Part shown: positions 24,473-33,696 of the stretch, piece after piece
Position numbering within the stretch: the first letter of the stretch is position 1
Layout of the letters: each line of letters opens with the position of its first letter
Assembly: GCA_934202005.1 (NCBI GenBank)
Contig: CAKPXP010000004.1
Location: forward strand, 66,266-130,265
Direction of reading: 5' to 3'
Origin: an uncultured Selenomonas sp.
GTDB taxonomy: Bacteria; Bacillota; Negativicutes; Selenomonadales; Selenomonadaceae
DNA length: 64,000 bases
The notes under the pieces: model-generated
What the model was told of the DNA's origin: nothing
Database searches by the model: none
What the model saw: the letters and a program-made list of their open reading frames with translations, nothing else
Program-made: the position numbers and the translations under genes

Positions 24473-26857
24473 ATGGTAGACGTCAATCGTATTGCCTATA
24501 TCACCTGTGTGAGTGATGAGGAGATGTATGCGGCGTGCCGACAGGCGCTCGCGCGGCAGCAGCTGCCGGAGGGGATGGAGGCGGAGTTCGTCCCCATCCG
24601 CGGCGCGCAGTCGATGTGCGCCGGCTATCAGCTGGGACAGGAACGGAGCCGGGCGAAGTACAAGCTCTATCTCCATCAGGACTGCCTCCTGCAGCGCGAG
24701 GATGCCGTAAAGCGCATGCTGAGCGTTTTCGCGCACTACCCGAAGGCCGGCCTGGTCGGCCTGGCAGGTGCGCGCAAGCTGCCGGAGTACGGGATGTGGT
24801 GGCTGGGGGAGGAAGTCTACTATTATCTCGCGGAGCAAACTGGAGATACCATCCAGCTGCATGCTGCTGGAACGACAGGGGGCGCGGAGGCGCTCGAGGT
24901 GGCGGCGGTCGACGGCGTCCTCATGCTCACCGCAGTGGACATTCCCTGGCGCAGTGACATCTTTACGGGGTGGCATTTCTATGATATCTCCATGTGTATG
25001 GAGATGCGCTGGCGCGGCTATGAGGTCTATGTGCCCAATCAGGAGCAGATGCGTCCCTGGGCACTGCATCGGACGAGGAATCGGCGGCTGCCCGATGTGT
25101 ATTTTGCCTGGAGGCAGTCGTTCCTCGACCACTATGGGCAGAAAGATCCAGAGATCGCCATGTTCTCTGTCAATCATGATCTCTCCCTGCACCCGCGGCT
25201 TTCCGTCTGCTATATCGTGCGCGACGGCGCGCGCGAGCTCTCGCTCTCGCTCGCCCGCCTGCAGGGGGAGGCGGACGAGATCATTGTCGTCGATACGGGC
25301 TCGGCGGATGCGACGGCGGAGGTGGCGCGCTCCTTTGGTGCGCGGGTCTATGCGTATGCCTGGGACGATGATTTCGCGGCGGCGAGGAATCTCGCGCTCG
25401 AGAAGGCCACGGGCGACTGGATCCTGATCCTCGATGCGGATGAGCATCTCCCTGCCGTGCACGGGAGCCTGCACCACAGCGTCGTGCGGGCGGCGGCCGG
25501 AGGAGCGGAGGCGCTCACGGTGACGCTCGTCAACGTCGATCTCGACGCCGGCGGGCGCGAGACGCCGCCGGAGCCCCTGCTGCGCCTCTGGCGGAGCCGC
25601 CCGGGACGACGCTATACAGGGCGCGTCCATGAGGCCATCGGCGACCATGGCGCGCCGCTCGCCCCGCTCGGAGAGGCGAGGGAGATCGTCCTGCGGCACA
25701 CGGGCTACTCTGAGGCGCGGGCCAAGGAAAAAATGGCGCGCAATCTCGTGCTGCTCCAGCGGCAGATCGGGGAGCGCGGGGAGCGGGATACGGACTGGCG
25801 CTATCTCGCTGACTGCTGCTACGGGCTCGAGGAGTATGAGCTCGCGCTCCATTACGCGCGGCTCGCCATCGAAAAGGGCGCGCGGACGCTCGCGGGTCCC
25901 GCGCGCATGTACGAGGTCGCCATCGCCTCACTCGCGCGGTTGGATCGGCCGACGTCTGAGCGCCTCGCGCTCGCGCGGCAGGCAGCTGCCGCCTGTCCCG
26001 CTGAGGCATCCTTTACCCGTGAGGCGGAGAGTGCCGCGGCGCAGTGCGAGGCTGAGGCATGGTACGCGGCGCAGGCGGAGCGGGACGATGCGTCCCTCTC
26101 CGCAGCCGCGGAGGCTTGGAGCGCCGCCGCCGAGCAGCCGGAGACGCGGCGCAGCTTCCTCGCGGCATGGGCGGGCGAGACGGGGCGCGTGCGCCTGCGT
26201 CTGGCGCTCGACGAAGCGCGGCGCGGCGCGGCCTCTCGTCTCGTGGAGGAGATGACGGCAGGCGAGGCGCTCGCCGCAGCGCCCATCGTGCGGCAGGCGA
26301 GTCAGAGCATCTGCGATCTCTTCCTCTCGCTCTATCTGTTGAGCGGCACGCGGGAGGGACAGCGGCAGCTGCTCGCTGAGGAGTGGCCGGAGCGATTGCC
26401 CGCGTCGTTCACACGGCTGATCTACGCCCTCTGTCTGCTCGGTCACGAGGATCGGGCGGCGGGCTGCCTTTCGCTGACGGCGGCGGATTTTGCGGCGTGG
26501 TCGCTCGGGTTCGGGATGATCGCGCGCGCGGCTGGAGACGCGGGGCTCACGCGCTACGCGCAGCTCGCGCTCGACTTCGCGCCGGACTGGAGGTGCGTGG
26601 AGCGGGCTGCGGATGAGCTGCTCGCTCGGCAGGACTGGCAGGACGCGCTACTGCTCCTCTCCGCTGTGCCGGTGGAAGCGGCGGCAGAGAGTGTCTGCGG
26701 TCATTTCTGGTACGCGACGGGGCGCGCGCTCTACCATCTCGGGCAGAGCGGCGCGGCGGAGTGCTTCGCGCGGGCGGAGGCCGCAGGGTGCACGGAACGG
26801 GCGTTGTCATCGTATCAGGCATGGAGCGAGGAGGCGGAGCATGGAACAGAAGCGTAA
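24473..26857 (+). CDS. Bifunctional-looking glycosyltransferase: StrF-like domain + GT2 domain + helical repeat region
   Basis: 794 aa, ATG with GGGAGGAACG upstream. Residues ~1-215 match the StrF-like glycosyltransferase fold ('RIAYITCVSDEEMYAACRQA', 'KYKLYLHQDCLLQ', 'AVDGVLMLTAVDIPWR', 'GWHFYDISMCMEMRWRG'), also found at the C-terminus of the 38053 gene and the N-terminus of the 43179 gene. Residues ~240-470 are a WaaE-type GT2 domain: 'CYIVRDGARELSLSLARLQG', 'IIVVDTGSADATAEVARSFG' and D-x-D at 'LILDADEHLP'. The rest (~430-794) is Ala-rich and helical, TPR-like. It is the first gene after the fliC terminator, probably the head of the island operon. Acceptor and sugar are not readable. Confidence 0.85.
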   Translation: MVDVNRIAYITCVSDEEMYAACRQALARQQLPEGMEAEFVPIRGAQSMCAGYQLGQERSRAKYKLYLHQDCLLQREDAVKRMLSVFAHYPKAGLVGLAGARKLPEYGMWWLGEEVYYYLAEQTGDTIQLHAAGTTGGAEALEVAAVDGVLMLTAVDIPWRSDIFTGWHFYDISMCMEMRWRGYEVYVPNQEQMRPWALHRTRNRRLPDVYFAWRQSFLDHYGQKDPEIAMFSVNHDLSLHPRLSVCYIVRDGARELSLSLARLQGEADEIIVVDTGSADATAEVARSFGARVYAYAWDDDFAAARNLALEKATGDWILILDADEHLPAVHGSLHHSVVRAAAGGAEALTVTLVNVDLDAGGRETPPEPLLRLWRSRPGRRYTGRVHEAIGDHGAPLAPLGEAREIVLRHTGYSEARAKEKMARNLVLLQRQIGERGERDTDWRYLADCCYGLEEYELALHYARLAIEKGARTLAGPARMYEVAIASLARLDRPTSERLALARQAAAACPAEASFTREAESAAAQCEAEAWYAAQAERDDASLSAAAEAWSAAAEQPETRRSFLAAWAGETGRVRLRLALDEARRGAASRLVEEMTAGEALAAAPIVRQASQSICDLFLSLYLLSGTREGQRQLLAEEWPERLPASFTRLIYALCLLGHEDRAAGCLSLTAADFAAWSLGFGMIARAAGDAGLTRYAQLALDFAPDWRCVERAADELLARQDWQDALLLLSAVPVEAAAESVCGHFWYATGRALYHLGQSGAAECFARAEAAGCTERALSSYQAWSEEAEHGTEA

Positions 26858-28418
26858 GGATATCCGCGTGTCGGCCTGTGTGATCGTGAAGAACGAGGCG
26901 GAGAATCTGCCGCGCTGGCTGGCCGGGATGCGCCGGGTTGCCGACGAGATGATCGTCGTCGATACGGGGAGCACGGACGATACGGCGGCCATCGCCGCGG
27001 CCGCGGGTGCACGGGTGTTTTCTTTCCCTTGGCGCGATGATTTCGCCGCAGCGAAGAATTTCGCGCTCGACCAGGCGCGCGGCCGCTGGATTATTTTCCC
27101 GGATGCCGATGAATATTTTACAGAGGCGTCGCTTGAACGCATTCCTCAGCTGCTCAGGCAGGGGGATCGGGACAACAGCGTGGGGGGCTATCTCTGCCGC
27201 CTTGTGAACATCGACAAAGACGATGGGGGGCGCGTGAGCTCGGTGACGACACAGGTACGGATTTTCCGCCATCTGTGCCAGCTGCGCTACCAGGGCAGCG
27301 TCCATGAGACGCTCGCGATTCCCCCGGGGAAAAAGCTGCTGCTCGTGCCGGATCTCACGCTCCATCATACGGGCTACTCGCGCGAGATCGTTCGGGAGAA
27401 GCTCCAGAGGAATCTCGCGCTGCTGGAAAAGAATCGGAAAGAACACAAGCATCAGGACGATGTGCAGGAAAAGCTCTACTATATGGATATTTATTATGGC
27501 CTGCAGGAATATGAGAAGGCCATCGCCTGCGCAAAAGAGATCATTGAGGATCGAAAGGCGACAGAGACAATGCGCACGCGCTGCTATGAGACCTGGGCGA
27601 GCGCCTGCATCGAAGGCCAGTTCCCCACGGACGAGATCGAGGCGCGCCTCAATGCCGCCATCGCGGCGCGGCCGGAGGAGGCGGAGTTCCTGCTCATGAA
27701 GGGACTCTGGCTCTATGAGCAGCAGGTCTATCTGCAGGCGGAGACGCTGCTGCGGCAGGGACTGGCTCTGCACGAAAATATGCAGCAGATCCAGCAGCAG
27801 CGCTATCAGACGGGAGATATCCGGGAGGTGAATCTCTCCCTGCTCGAGGATAACGCCGAGCGTCTGCTCCCCCATACCTGGTGGCGGCTTGGGTCTCTCG
27901 CCGAGCTGCAGCGCAAGGGAGAGGACGCGCTCGCCTGCTATGAGGCAGGACTGCGCTTGCAGCCTCGTCATGCGCGGATGCTGCAAGCCTACTGGCGCCT
28001 GATCTGCGCAGCGGGTATCGACGATGTCGATCGCATCCAGATCCTGCGGCGGCTATACTGTGCGGAGGATGTGGCCTGGCTGGCGGAGCAGCTGTCCGGG
28101 CTTGGCGCTGGACGCGTCTATCTTTACTTTGCGCGGGCGGCGGGCGTACCGCTCGACACTGTGGCGGCGCAGCTCGCGGCAGGGCGTGCGGACGCGGCGG
28201 CAGAGCAGGCGGCGGATTGCCTCGATACGGCCTGCCGTTTCGGGCTGTGGGCGGAGGCGTCAGGCGCCGGCGGCCTCGATGCCCTGCTGGGGAACCTGCC
28301 GCTGCGCTGGCAGCGCGTACGTTCCGACTATCAGGAAGGTCGCAGGACGCCGGAGGTTCATGCATTGCAGCGATTGGAGCGCGAGATGCAAACGGTATTG
28401 AGCAGGAGGATGCGATGA
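26841..28418 (+). CDS. GT2 glycosyltransferase with TPR-like C-terminal region
   Basis: 525 aa from ATG 26841 (GAGGAGGCGGAG upstream), overlapping the previous gene by 17 nt. Residues ~8-230 are a WaaE/KdtX-type GT2 domain: 'SACVIVKNEAENLPRWLAGM', 'MIVVDTGSTDDTAAIAAAAG', 'DFAAAKNFALDQARGRWIIF' and D-A-D at 'FPDADEYF'. The conserved 'LRYQGSVHETLA' and 'LHHTGYS' follow. The C-terminal half is built of helical repeats ('EKLYYMDIYYGLQEYEKAIA', 'GEDALACYEAGLRLQPRHAR'). This domain is closely related to the GT2 part of the upstream protein, so the two probably arose by duplication. Cytoplasmic. Confidence 0.88.
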   Translation: MEQKRKDIRVSACVIVKNEAENLPRWLAGMRRVADEMIVVDTGSTDDTAAIAAAAGARVFSFPWRDDFAAAKNFALDQARGRWIIFPDADEYFTEASLERIPQLLRQGDRDNSVGGYLCRLVNIDKDDGGRVSSVTTQVRIFRHLCQLRYQGSVHETLAIPPGKKLLLVPDLTLHHTGYSREIVREKLQRNLALLEKNRKEHKHQDDVQEKLYYMDIYYGLQEYEKAIACAKEIIEDRKATETMRTRCYETWASACIEGQFPTDEIEARLNAAIAARPEEAEFLLMKGLWLYEQQVYLQAETLLRQGLALHENMQQIQQQRYQTGDIREVNLSLLEDNAERLLPHTWWRLGSLAELQRKGEDALACYEAGLRLQPRHARMLQAYWRLICAAGIDDVDRIQILRRLYCAEDVAWLAEQLSGLGAGRVYLYFARAAGVPLDTVAAQLAAGRADAAAEQAADCLDTACRFGLWAEASGAGGLDALLGNLPLRWQRVRSDYQEGRRTPEVHALQRLEREMQTVLSRRMR

Positions 28419-31400
28419 ATTACAGAGAGAAAAGAGCGTTGTTTATCGCTTTGGAGGATGCCATGCAGCAGGGCGATCCGGCGGGGACACTGCACGCAGC
28501 GGACACGCTCTACGCCGCGGGGCCGACGGAGCGGCGGTGCTGGGAAGCGGTGCTCGCAGCCTACATCGACGGCGGCGAAAAGGAGCGGGCGCTGACAGCG
28601 GCAGCAGCGTATGCGGAGCAGTTTGCGCAGCAGGGATGGGGCGCCTTTGATGGCGTCGCGCATTTCCTCATCGGGCGCACGATGTATCTTGCCGGGGATG
28701 CGAAGGATGCCGAGGCGCATTTCCAGGCGGCGCTGGCGGATGAGGACTTCACCGGCTGGTATCGCGGCGCGACGTATAGTATCTACGCGACGCTCTGCCG
28801 GGAGCTGGGGCGCGCAGCGGAGGCAGCTGCGCTCTACCGCCAGTCGATCGCGTACAAGGATCTTGCCCACGGGCAGACAGATGAGTACAGCAATCTGCTG
28901 TTCAATCTGCATTACCTTGCCAAACCGGCGCCCTATATGTTTGAGGCGGCAAAAGGATACGGCGCGCTGTTTCAGGGGATGAAGCCCTATACCTACCAGC
29001 CGCACGCCATCCGAAGCCGTTACAGGAAGCGCGGCGGACGTCTGCGCATCGGACTCATATCGCCGGATTTCCGACGTCATGTCATGGCGTTTTTCAGCTA
29101 TGCGTTGTTCCATGACTACGACGCGAGGCTCTATGAGATCTATGCCTATACGAATTGCGTCGAGGACGGCGTGAGCGCGGAGCTTCGCAACTGTGCGACT
29201 GCGTGGCGCAATCTGCGCGGACTCTCGCCCGTGCAGGCGGCGCAGGTCGTGCATGAGGACGCGCTCGATGTGCTCGTCGATCTCGCGGGCCATACGGGGC
29301 ACAATCTGCTGCCTGTGCTGGCCTATCGTCCGGCGCCCGTGCAGATCTCAGGCATCGGCTACTTTGCGACGACGGGACTGCCTGCGATCGACTATTTTCT
29401 TTCAGATCCCTATATCGATCCGATCGAGTCCGGAGGGCAGGGGAACGACAGGTATTTCACGGAGCGCCTGTTGCGCCTGCCGCACAGCCATTGCTGCTAC
29501 ATGTGGCATGACGCCCCGCCTGCGCCTGCGCCTGCGCCCTTTCAGAAAAATGGCTATGTGACCTTCGGGAGTCTCAATAATTTTTCCAAGGTCACGGATG
29601 AGATGCTCGGACTCTGGGCGGAGATCCTGCGTCAGGTGCCGGGCAGCCGGCTGTATCTCAAGGCAAAGATCTTCCATCTCTCCTATGGACGAGAGCTGGC
29701 GGTCGCGCGGCTGACGGCGGCGGGCATCGATGCGGCGCGCGTGCGGCTCGAGGGCTTCACGCCGCAGTATCTTTCCGCCTATGCGGACATCGATATCGCG
29801 CTCGATACCTATCCCTATCCGGGAGGCGGCACGACGTGCGATGCGCTCTATATGGGCGTGCCGGTCGTGGTGCTCGTCGGCGAGCGCCACGGCGCGCGGT
29901 TCGGGTACAGCATCCTGGCGAACGCGGGACTCGATGAGTTGTGTGCAAAGGAGCCTGAGGACTATGTGAGAATCGCCGTCTCTCTTGCCGGTGACGCCGC
30001 ACGGCTCCGGCGCTATCATCAGCAGCTCCGCTATCGTCTGCTCGCTTCGCCCGTTATGGATGGCCCGGGCTATATGGCGGAGATGGAGCTCGCTTGGAAC
30101 GCGGCCTGGCTGCGGTTCGCTGAGAGCGATCTGAGCGCACGGGCGCGGCAAAAGGCTGTCGATGAGGATGTGAGGGAACGTCAGAAGGCGTTCAGGAAAG
30201 AGCTCTGGCCGGAGATGATGCGCCTCGCGGGGCGCGTCATCGCGCGCACTTGGCTCGAGAGGGATCAAGACACCCCTGCGGAAACGCTCGCCGCGGCCTT
30301 TTATGATGCCGCGCTGGCCCGCTACGCCAAGGGGCCGGTCGATGCGAGCGCCAAGGGCAAGGCTGCCTGGTGGATCCGTGAGGCCATCGGCAGGAATCGC
30401 GATCAGCCGGTGCGCCTCGCGAGGCTTACGCGGATGCTCGGTGATGTCGAGATGATCCGCAATGGCTATGTACGGGCGGAACAGGTCATACGCGATTGCC
30501 TCACGGCCATAGAAGCATGCCGGAAACGGCAGCTCCTTGGCGAACTGCCCGGGGATCTTGAGGCAAATGCGTGGGCGGTGCTCGGCAGCGCCGCGGGGTC
30601 GCTCGGGCAGAATGAGCGCTCGTCCGAGGGGTATCTGCATTCGTCGGAGCTCTATCAGGATCCGGTGCAGCGCATCGCGATGTACGATTCCTATCTGCTC
30701 TCGGAGCATTTCAATGCCGGGGGTGATGCGGCGGGCGTCGAGAGGTTCAACGCGGCACATCTCGCCTATAACGGGCTCTTTGACCATGTGCGGCCTCTGC
30801 CGGCCGTCAGTGCGCGCGCGCTGCGCGCGCGGCGCGCGGCGCGCCCGGGGAAACGCCTTCGCATCGGCTATCTTTCGCCGGACTTCCGTCAGCAGGTCAT
30901 GTTTTATTTCTCGTATCAGATGATTGCGGGGCATGGCAAGGCGTGTGAGGTCTACGCGTATTATCTGGGCAAGACGCATGATGGCTTCACGGCGCAGATC
31001 GCAGAGGCGGCAGATCATTTCGTGGATCTCTATGACATACGCGAGGATCACGCGGCTGTCGCGCAGCGCATTCGCTCTGATGAGATCGATGTGCTCGTTG
31101 AACTCGCGGGACATTGTGCGGGGACGGGGCTGCCCGTGCTGGCCTATCGTCCGGCACCCGTGCAGCTCTCAGGACTCGGCTATATCCATCCGACAGGACT
31201 TGCGGCTGTCGACGGATTCCTCACGGATGCTTACAGCGATCCTCCGGCGTATGAGGCGGAGGACTGGCATGGATTTCATGAGCGTCCCGTGCGGCTCACG
31301 AGCCAGTTCTGTTATACGGGGCGGAGCGACGTGCCCGTGCCGTCCGGCGCGCCGTGTCGGAGGAAGGGCTATGTGACCTTTGGCGTCTTCAACCGCTATG

Positions 31401-31960
31401 GGAAGATCAATGACTTCATCCTGCAGCTTTGGCGGCAGATCATGGAGGCGGTGCCGGAGAGCCGCCTGCTCTTGCGCAACGAGAATGTGCGCGATCCGGA
31501 GTGCGTGCTCTATATGCAGGAGCAGCTTGGAGCTGCCGGACTCGATCTTGACCGCGTGGATATGGAGGATACGGACGACCATTATATGGAGCGCTATCTC
31601 GATGTGGATATTGCCCTTGATACGTTCCCTTATGTGGGCGGCGGCACGACATGTGACGCGCTTTACATGGGGGTGCCGGTCGTCACGATGTATGGACGGC
31701 GGTATGGCACGCGTCTCGCGTACTCCATCCTTGCCAATGTCGGGCTCGGTGAGCTCGCGGTTCCGCGCGAGCGTCCGCAGGACTATGTAGCGCGGGCTGT
31801 CGCTTTGACGAAGGATGAGGAACTGCTCGATGTACTGCACCGGAATCTGCGCACAATGCTGCTGCGTTCCCCGGTCATGGATACGCCGCGCTATGTGGCA
31901 GAACTCGAGCAGGTGTATCAGGAAGCCTGGCAGGCGGCAGTCGGGGAGGAGAAGGAATGA
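28415..31960 (+). CDS. Tandem GT41-like protein glycosyltransferase with two catalytic domains
   Basis: 1181 aa from ATG 28415 (GCAGGAGGA upstream; ATGA overlap with the previous stop). It contains two complete TPR + catalytic units. Unit 1: TPR ~10-190; 'LRIGLISPDFRRHVMAFFSY', 'LDVLVDLAGHTGHNLLPVLA' (~284), 'VTFGSLNNFSKVTDEM' and 'LDTYPYPGGGTTCDALYMG' (~462). Unit 2: TPR ~690-790; 'LRIGYLSPDFRQQVMFYFSY', 'IDVLVELAGHCAGTGLPVLA' (~892), 'VTFGVFNRYGKINDF' and 'LDTFPYVGGGTTCDALYMGV' (~1068). Both have the nucleotide-sugar-binding blocks of O-GlcNAc-transferase-type enzymes, so both may be active. The units are only moderately similar; unit 2 is closest to the 41349 gene and unit 1 to the 38053 gene. 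Confidence 0.9.
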   Translation: MNYREKRALFIALEDAMQQGDPAGTLHAADTLYAAGPTERRCWEAVLAAYIDGGEKERALTAAAAYAEQFAQQGWGAFDGVAHFLIGRTMYLAGDAKDAEAHFQAALADEDFTGWYRGATYSIYATLCRELGRAAEAAALYRQSIAYKDLAHGQTDEYSNLLFNLHYLAKPAPYMFEAAKGYGALFQGMKPYTYQPHAIRSRYRKRGGRLRIGLISPDFRRHVMAFFSYALFHDYDARLYEIYAYTNCVEDGVSAELRNCATAWRNLRGLSPVQAAQVVHEDALDVLVDLAGHTGHNLLPVLAYRPAPVQISGIGYFATTGLPAIDYFLSDPYIDPIESGGQGNDRYFTERLLRLPHSHCCYMWHDAPPAPAPAPFQKNGYVTFGSLNNFSKVTDEMLGLWAEILRQVPGSRLYLKAKIFHLSYGRELAVARLTAAGIDAARVRLEGFTPQYLSAYADIDIALDTYPYPGGGTTCDALYMGVPVVVLVGERHGARFGYSILANAGLDELCAKEPEDYVRIAVSLAGDAARLRRYHQQLRYRLLASPVMDGPGYMAEMELAWNAAWLRFAESDLSARARQKAVDEDVRERQKAFRKELWPEMMRLAGRVIARTWLERDQDTPAETLAAAFYDAALARYAKGPVDASAKGKAAWWIREAIGRNRDQPVRLARLTRMLGDVEMIRNGYVRAEQVIRDCLTAIEACRKRQLLGELPGDLEANAWAVLGSAAGSLGQNERSSEGYLHSSELYQDPVQRIAMYDSYLLSEHFNAGGDAAGVERFNAAHLAYNGLFDHVRPLPAVSARALRARRAARPGKRLRIGYLSPDFRQQVMFYFSYQMIAGHGKACEVYAYYLGKTHDGFTAQIAEAADHFVDLYDIREDHAAVAQRIRSDEIDVLVELAGHCAGTGLPVLAYRPAPVQLSGLGYIHPTGLAAVDGFLTDAYSDPPAYEAEDWHGFHERPVRLTSQFCYTGRSDVPVPSGAPCRRKGYVTFGVFNRYGKINDFILQLWRQIMEAVPESRLLLRNENVRDPECVLYMQEQLGAAGLDLDRVDMEDTDDHYMERYLDVDIALDTFPYVGGGTTCDALYMGVPVVTMYGRRYGTRLAYSILANVGLGELAVPRERPQDYVARAVALTKDEELLDVLHRNLRTMLLRSPVMDTPRYVAELEQVYQEAWQAAVGEEKE

Positions 31961-33486
31961 ATTTCGACAAGACATGCAAGAAAATCGAGAAAATCAAAGA
32001 TCTCTACGAACACGGCCAGTATGAGATGGCGCTGTCGCTGCTCAACGCGGCTGTGCGGCGAGGCATCTTTGAGGCCGATGAGCAGTGGGTCGCCGATGAT
32101 TGCTATAGCCGTACGTATTACCAGATGGGAGAGGTGGATATCGCGCTTGACTACGCCTGGAAATCGCTCAATGAGCCGGAGGGGCAGAATTTCCGTACGC
32201 AGCAATGGCATTTCAGCGATTATCTCTTTATGCTGCACTACTCGCCGAGGACGACAGATGATCTCATGCGGGAGCGCCATTTCCTCTACGATCGGTTTGC
32301 GACGCCGGAGGCGATGTGCCACCATTCGCATGCGCGCCATGGGCACGACCGCATCCGCATCGGCTATCTGGCGAATTCCTTTCGGAGCAGCGTCATCACG
32401 CTCTTTTGCTGGCCAATGCTCGTCGGCTATGATCGCAGTCGTTTCGAGGTCTATTGCTATGCGCTTGAGGATGTCAAGGAGGAGGGCGGCACACTCGATG
32501 CCGTGCGCAGTCAGGTCAAGGTGCTGCGCTCCTATAAATGGGGACAGATGAAGGCGGAGATCGTCCGCGATATCTACGAGGATGAGATCGATATCCTCGT
32601 GGATCTGAATGTCCATGCCTCGGGTGGCTGCACGGCGGCTGTCATGTGCCATCGTCCGGCGCCTGTGCAGGTGGCCGGCATCGGCTACATGGCGACATCG
32701 GGGACGCGGGCCGTCGATTATTTCCTCGGTGATCGGTACTGCGATCCGCCGGGAGCGGAACGGGATTTCAAGGAAACGCTGCTGCGCCTGACGTCCCATT
32801 TCTGCTATACGCCGCTCGAGCGGGCCAGGATGGTCAAGCGCTCGTATGCGCAGACAGACCATATCCGCTTCGCGGCGTTCAATAATGGTCTGAAAATCAA
32901 CCCAGAGGTCGCGGCGGCCTGGGCGGAGATCATGCGCCGGGTGCCTGGCTCGACGCTGCTGCTCAAGGGATCGTCCGGCAAGAAATACATGACGCGGGAA
33001 CGCTATCAGATGCTGCTCAGAGCCGGCATCCCCGCGGAGCGCATCATCCAGGAAAAGCCGTCGTATGATTATCTGCAGCGCTATATGGAGGTCGATATCC
33101 AGCTCGATACGTTCCCCTATGTCGGCGGCGCGACGATGGCGGACTCGCTTTTCATGGGCGTACCGGTCATCACACGCTATGGGGAGCGTCACGGCACGCG
33201 GTTTGGGTACAGCATGCTCATGCAGGTCGGAGCCAGCGAGCTCGCATCGCCTGATACCAAGGGCTATATCGAGCGCGCTGTGGCGCTTGCGAGGGATCGG
33301 CAGCTCCTCGCGGCGCTGCACGCGCAGCTGCCGGAGCGCATGCGGCAGTCGCCGCTCATGGACTCCTGCGGCTATTTGCGCGAGCTGGAGGCTTGCTATG
33401 AAGAGATTTGGCAGCGCTGGCTGAGGGAGCCTGAGGAGGCCGATGAATTTCCGGCGTTTTCGAGAAAGGAAATCGCGAATCCGTAG
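31957..33486 (+). CDS. GT41-like glycosyltransferase
   Basis: 509 aa, ATGA overlap with the previous gene and GGGGAGGAGAAGG upstream. Short TPR-like start (~10-120), then 'IRIGYLANSFRSSVITLFCW', 'IDILVDLNVHASGGCTAAVM' (~212), 'PAPVQVAGIGYMATSGTRAV', 'IRFAAFNNGLKINPEVAAAW' and 'LDTFPYVGGATMADSLFMGV' (~383). Two signature positions deviate: the GHT of the second block is VHA, and GGTTCDAL is GATMADSL. Donor specificity may therefore differ from the neighbours. It ends 17 nt before the inserted repeat at 33503. Confidence 0.87.
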   Translation: MNFDKTCKKIEKIKDLYEHGQYEMALSLLNAAVRRGIFEADEQWVADDCYSRTYYQMGEVDIALDYAWKSLNEPEGQNFRTQQWHFSDYLFMLHYSPRTTDDLMRERHFLYDRFATPEAMCHHSHARHGHDRIRIGYLANSFRSSVITLFCWPMLVGYDRSRFEVYCYALEDVKEEGGTLDAVRSQVKVLRSYKWGQMKAEIVRDIYEDEIDILVDLNVHASGGCTAAVMCHRPAPVQVAGIGYMATSGTRAVDYFLGDRYCDPPGAERDFKETLLRLTSHFCYTPLERARMVKRSYAQTDHIRFAAFNNGLKINPEVAAAWAEIMRRVPGSTLLLKGSSGKKYMTRERYQMLLRAGIPAERIIQEKPSYDYLQRYMEVDIQLDTFPYVGGATMADSLFMGVPVITRYGERHGTRFGYSMLMQVGASELASPDTKGYIERAVALARDRQLLAALHAQLPERMRQSPLMDSCGYLRELEACYEEIWQRWLREPEEADEFPAFSRKEIANP

Positions 33487-33502
33487 AGAATAAGGTATAG
33501 TA

Positions 33503-33666
33503 TAGGAACCGCTGATTAAATGAGGTGCCCTGAATTTGCGTAGATGCGCTGTATCTCTCTAGGAAACAAACCGGAGGCGTAGCAGAGCTACGCTGAGGAT
33601 TTGTTGACGACGAGAGGACAGTGCAGATACGCAAAGGCAGGGTGCTGAATTAATCAGTGGTTCCTA
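33503..33666. repeat. MITE-like element, copy 1 (164 bp, TA-flanked)
   Basis: Terminal inverted repeats TAGGAACCGCTGATTAA and (other end, complemented) TAGGAACCACTGATTAA, flanked by TA on both sides (33501-33502 and 33667-33668), as expected of a Tc1/mariner-type target duplication. The interior has a hairpin GCGTAGC-aga-GCTACGC. About 75-80% identical in reverse orientation to 48264-48445. No coding capacity. Confidence 0.75.
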
Positions 33667-33696
33667 TAAGGTTTATGAAACAGGGAGGCAATGGTA

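Noticed and set aside
29402..31114. 570-codon minus-strand frame inside the tandem GT41-like gene
   Set aside because: Composition is that of an antisense shadow (Arg, His, Ile-rich); no start signals.
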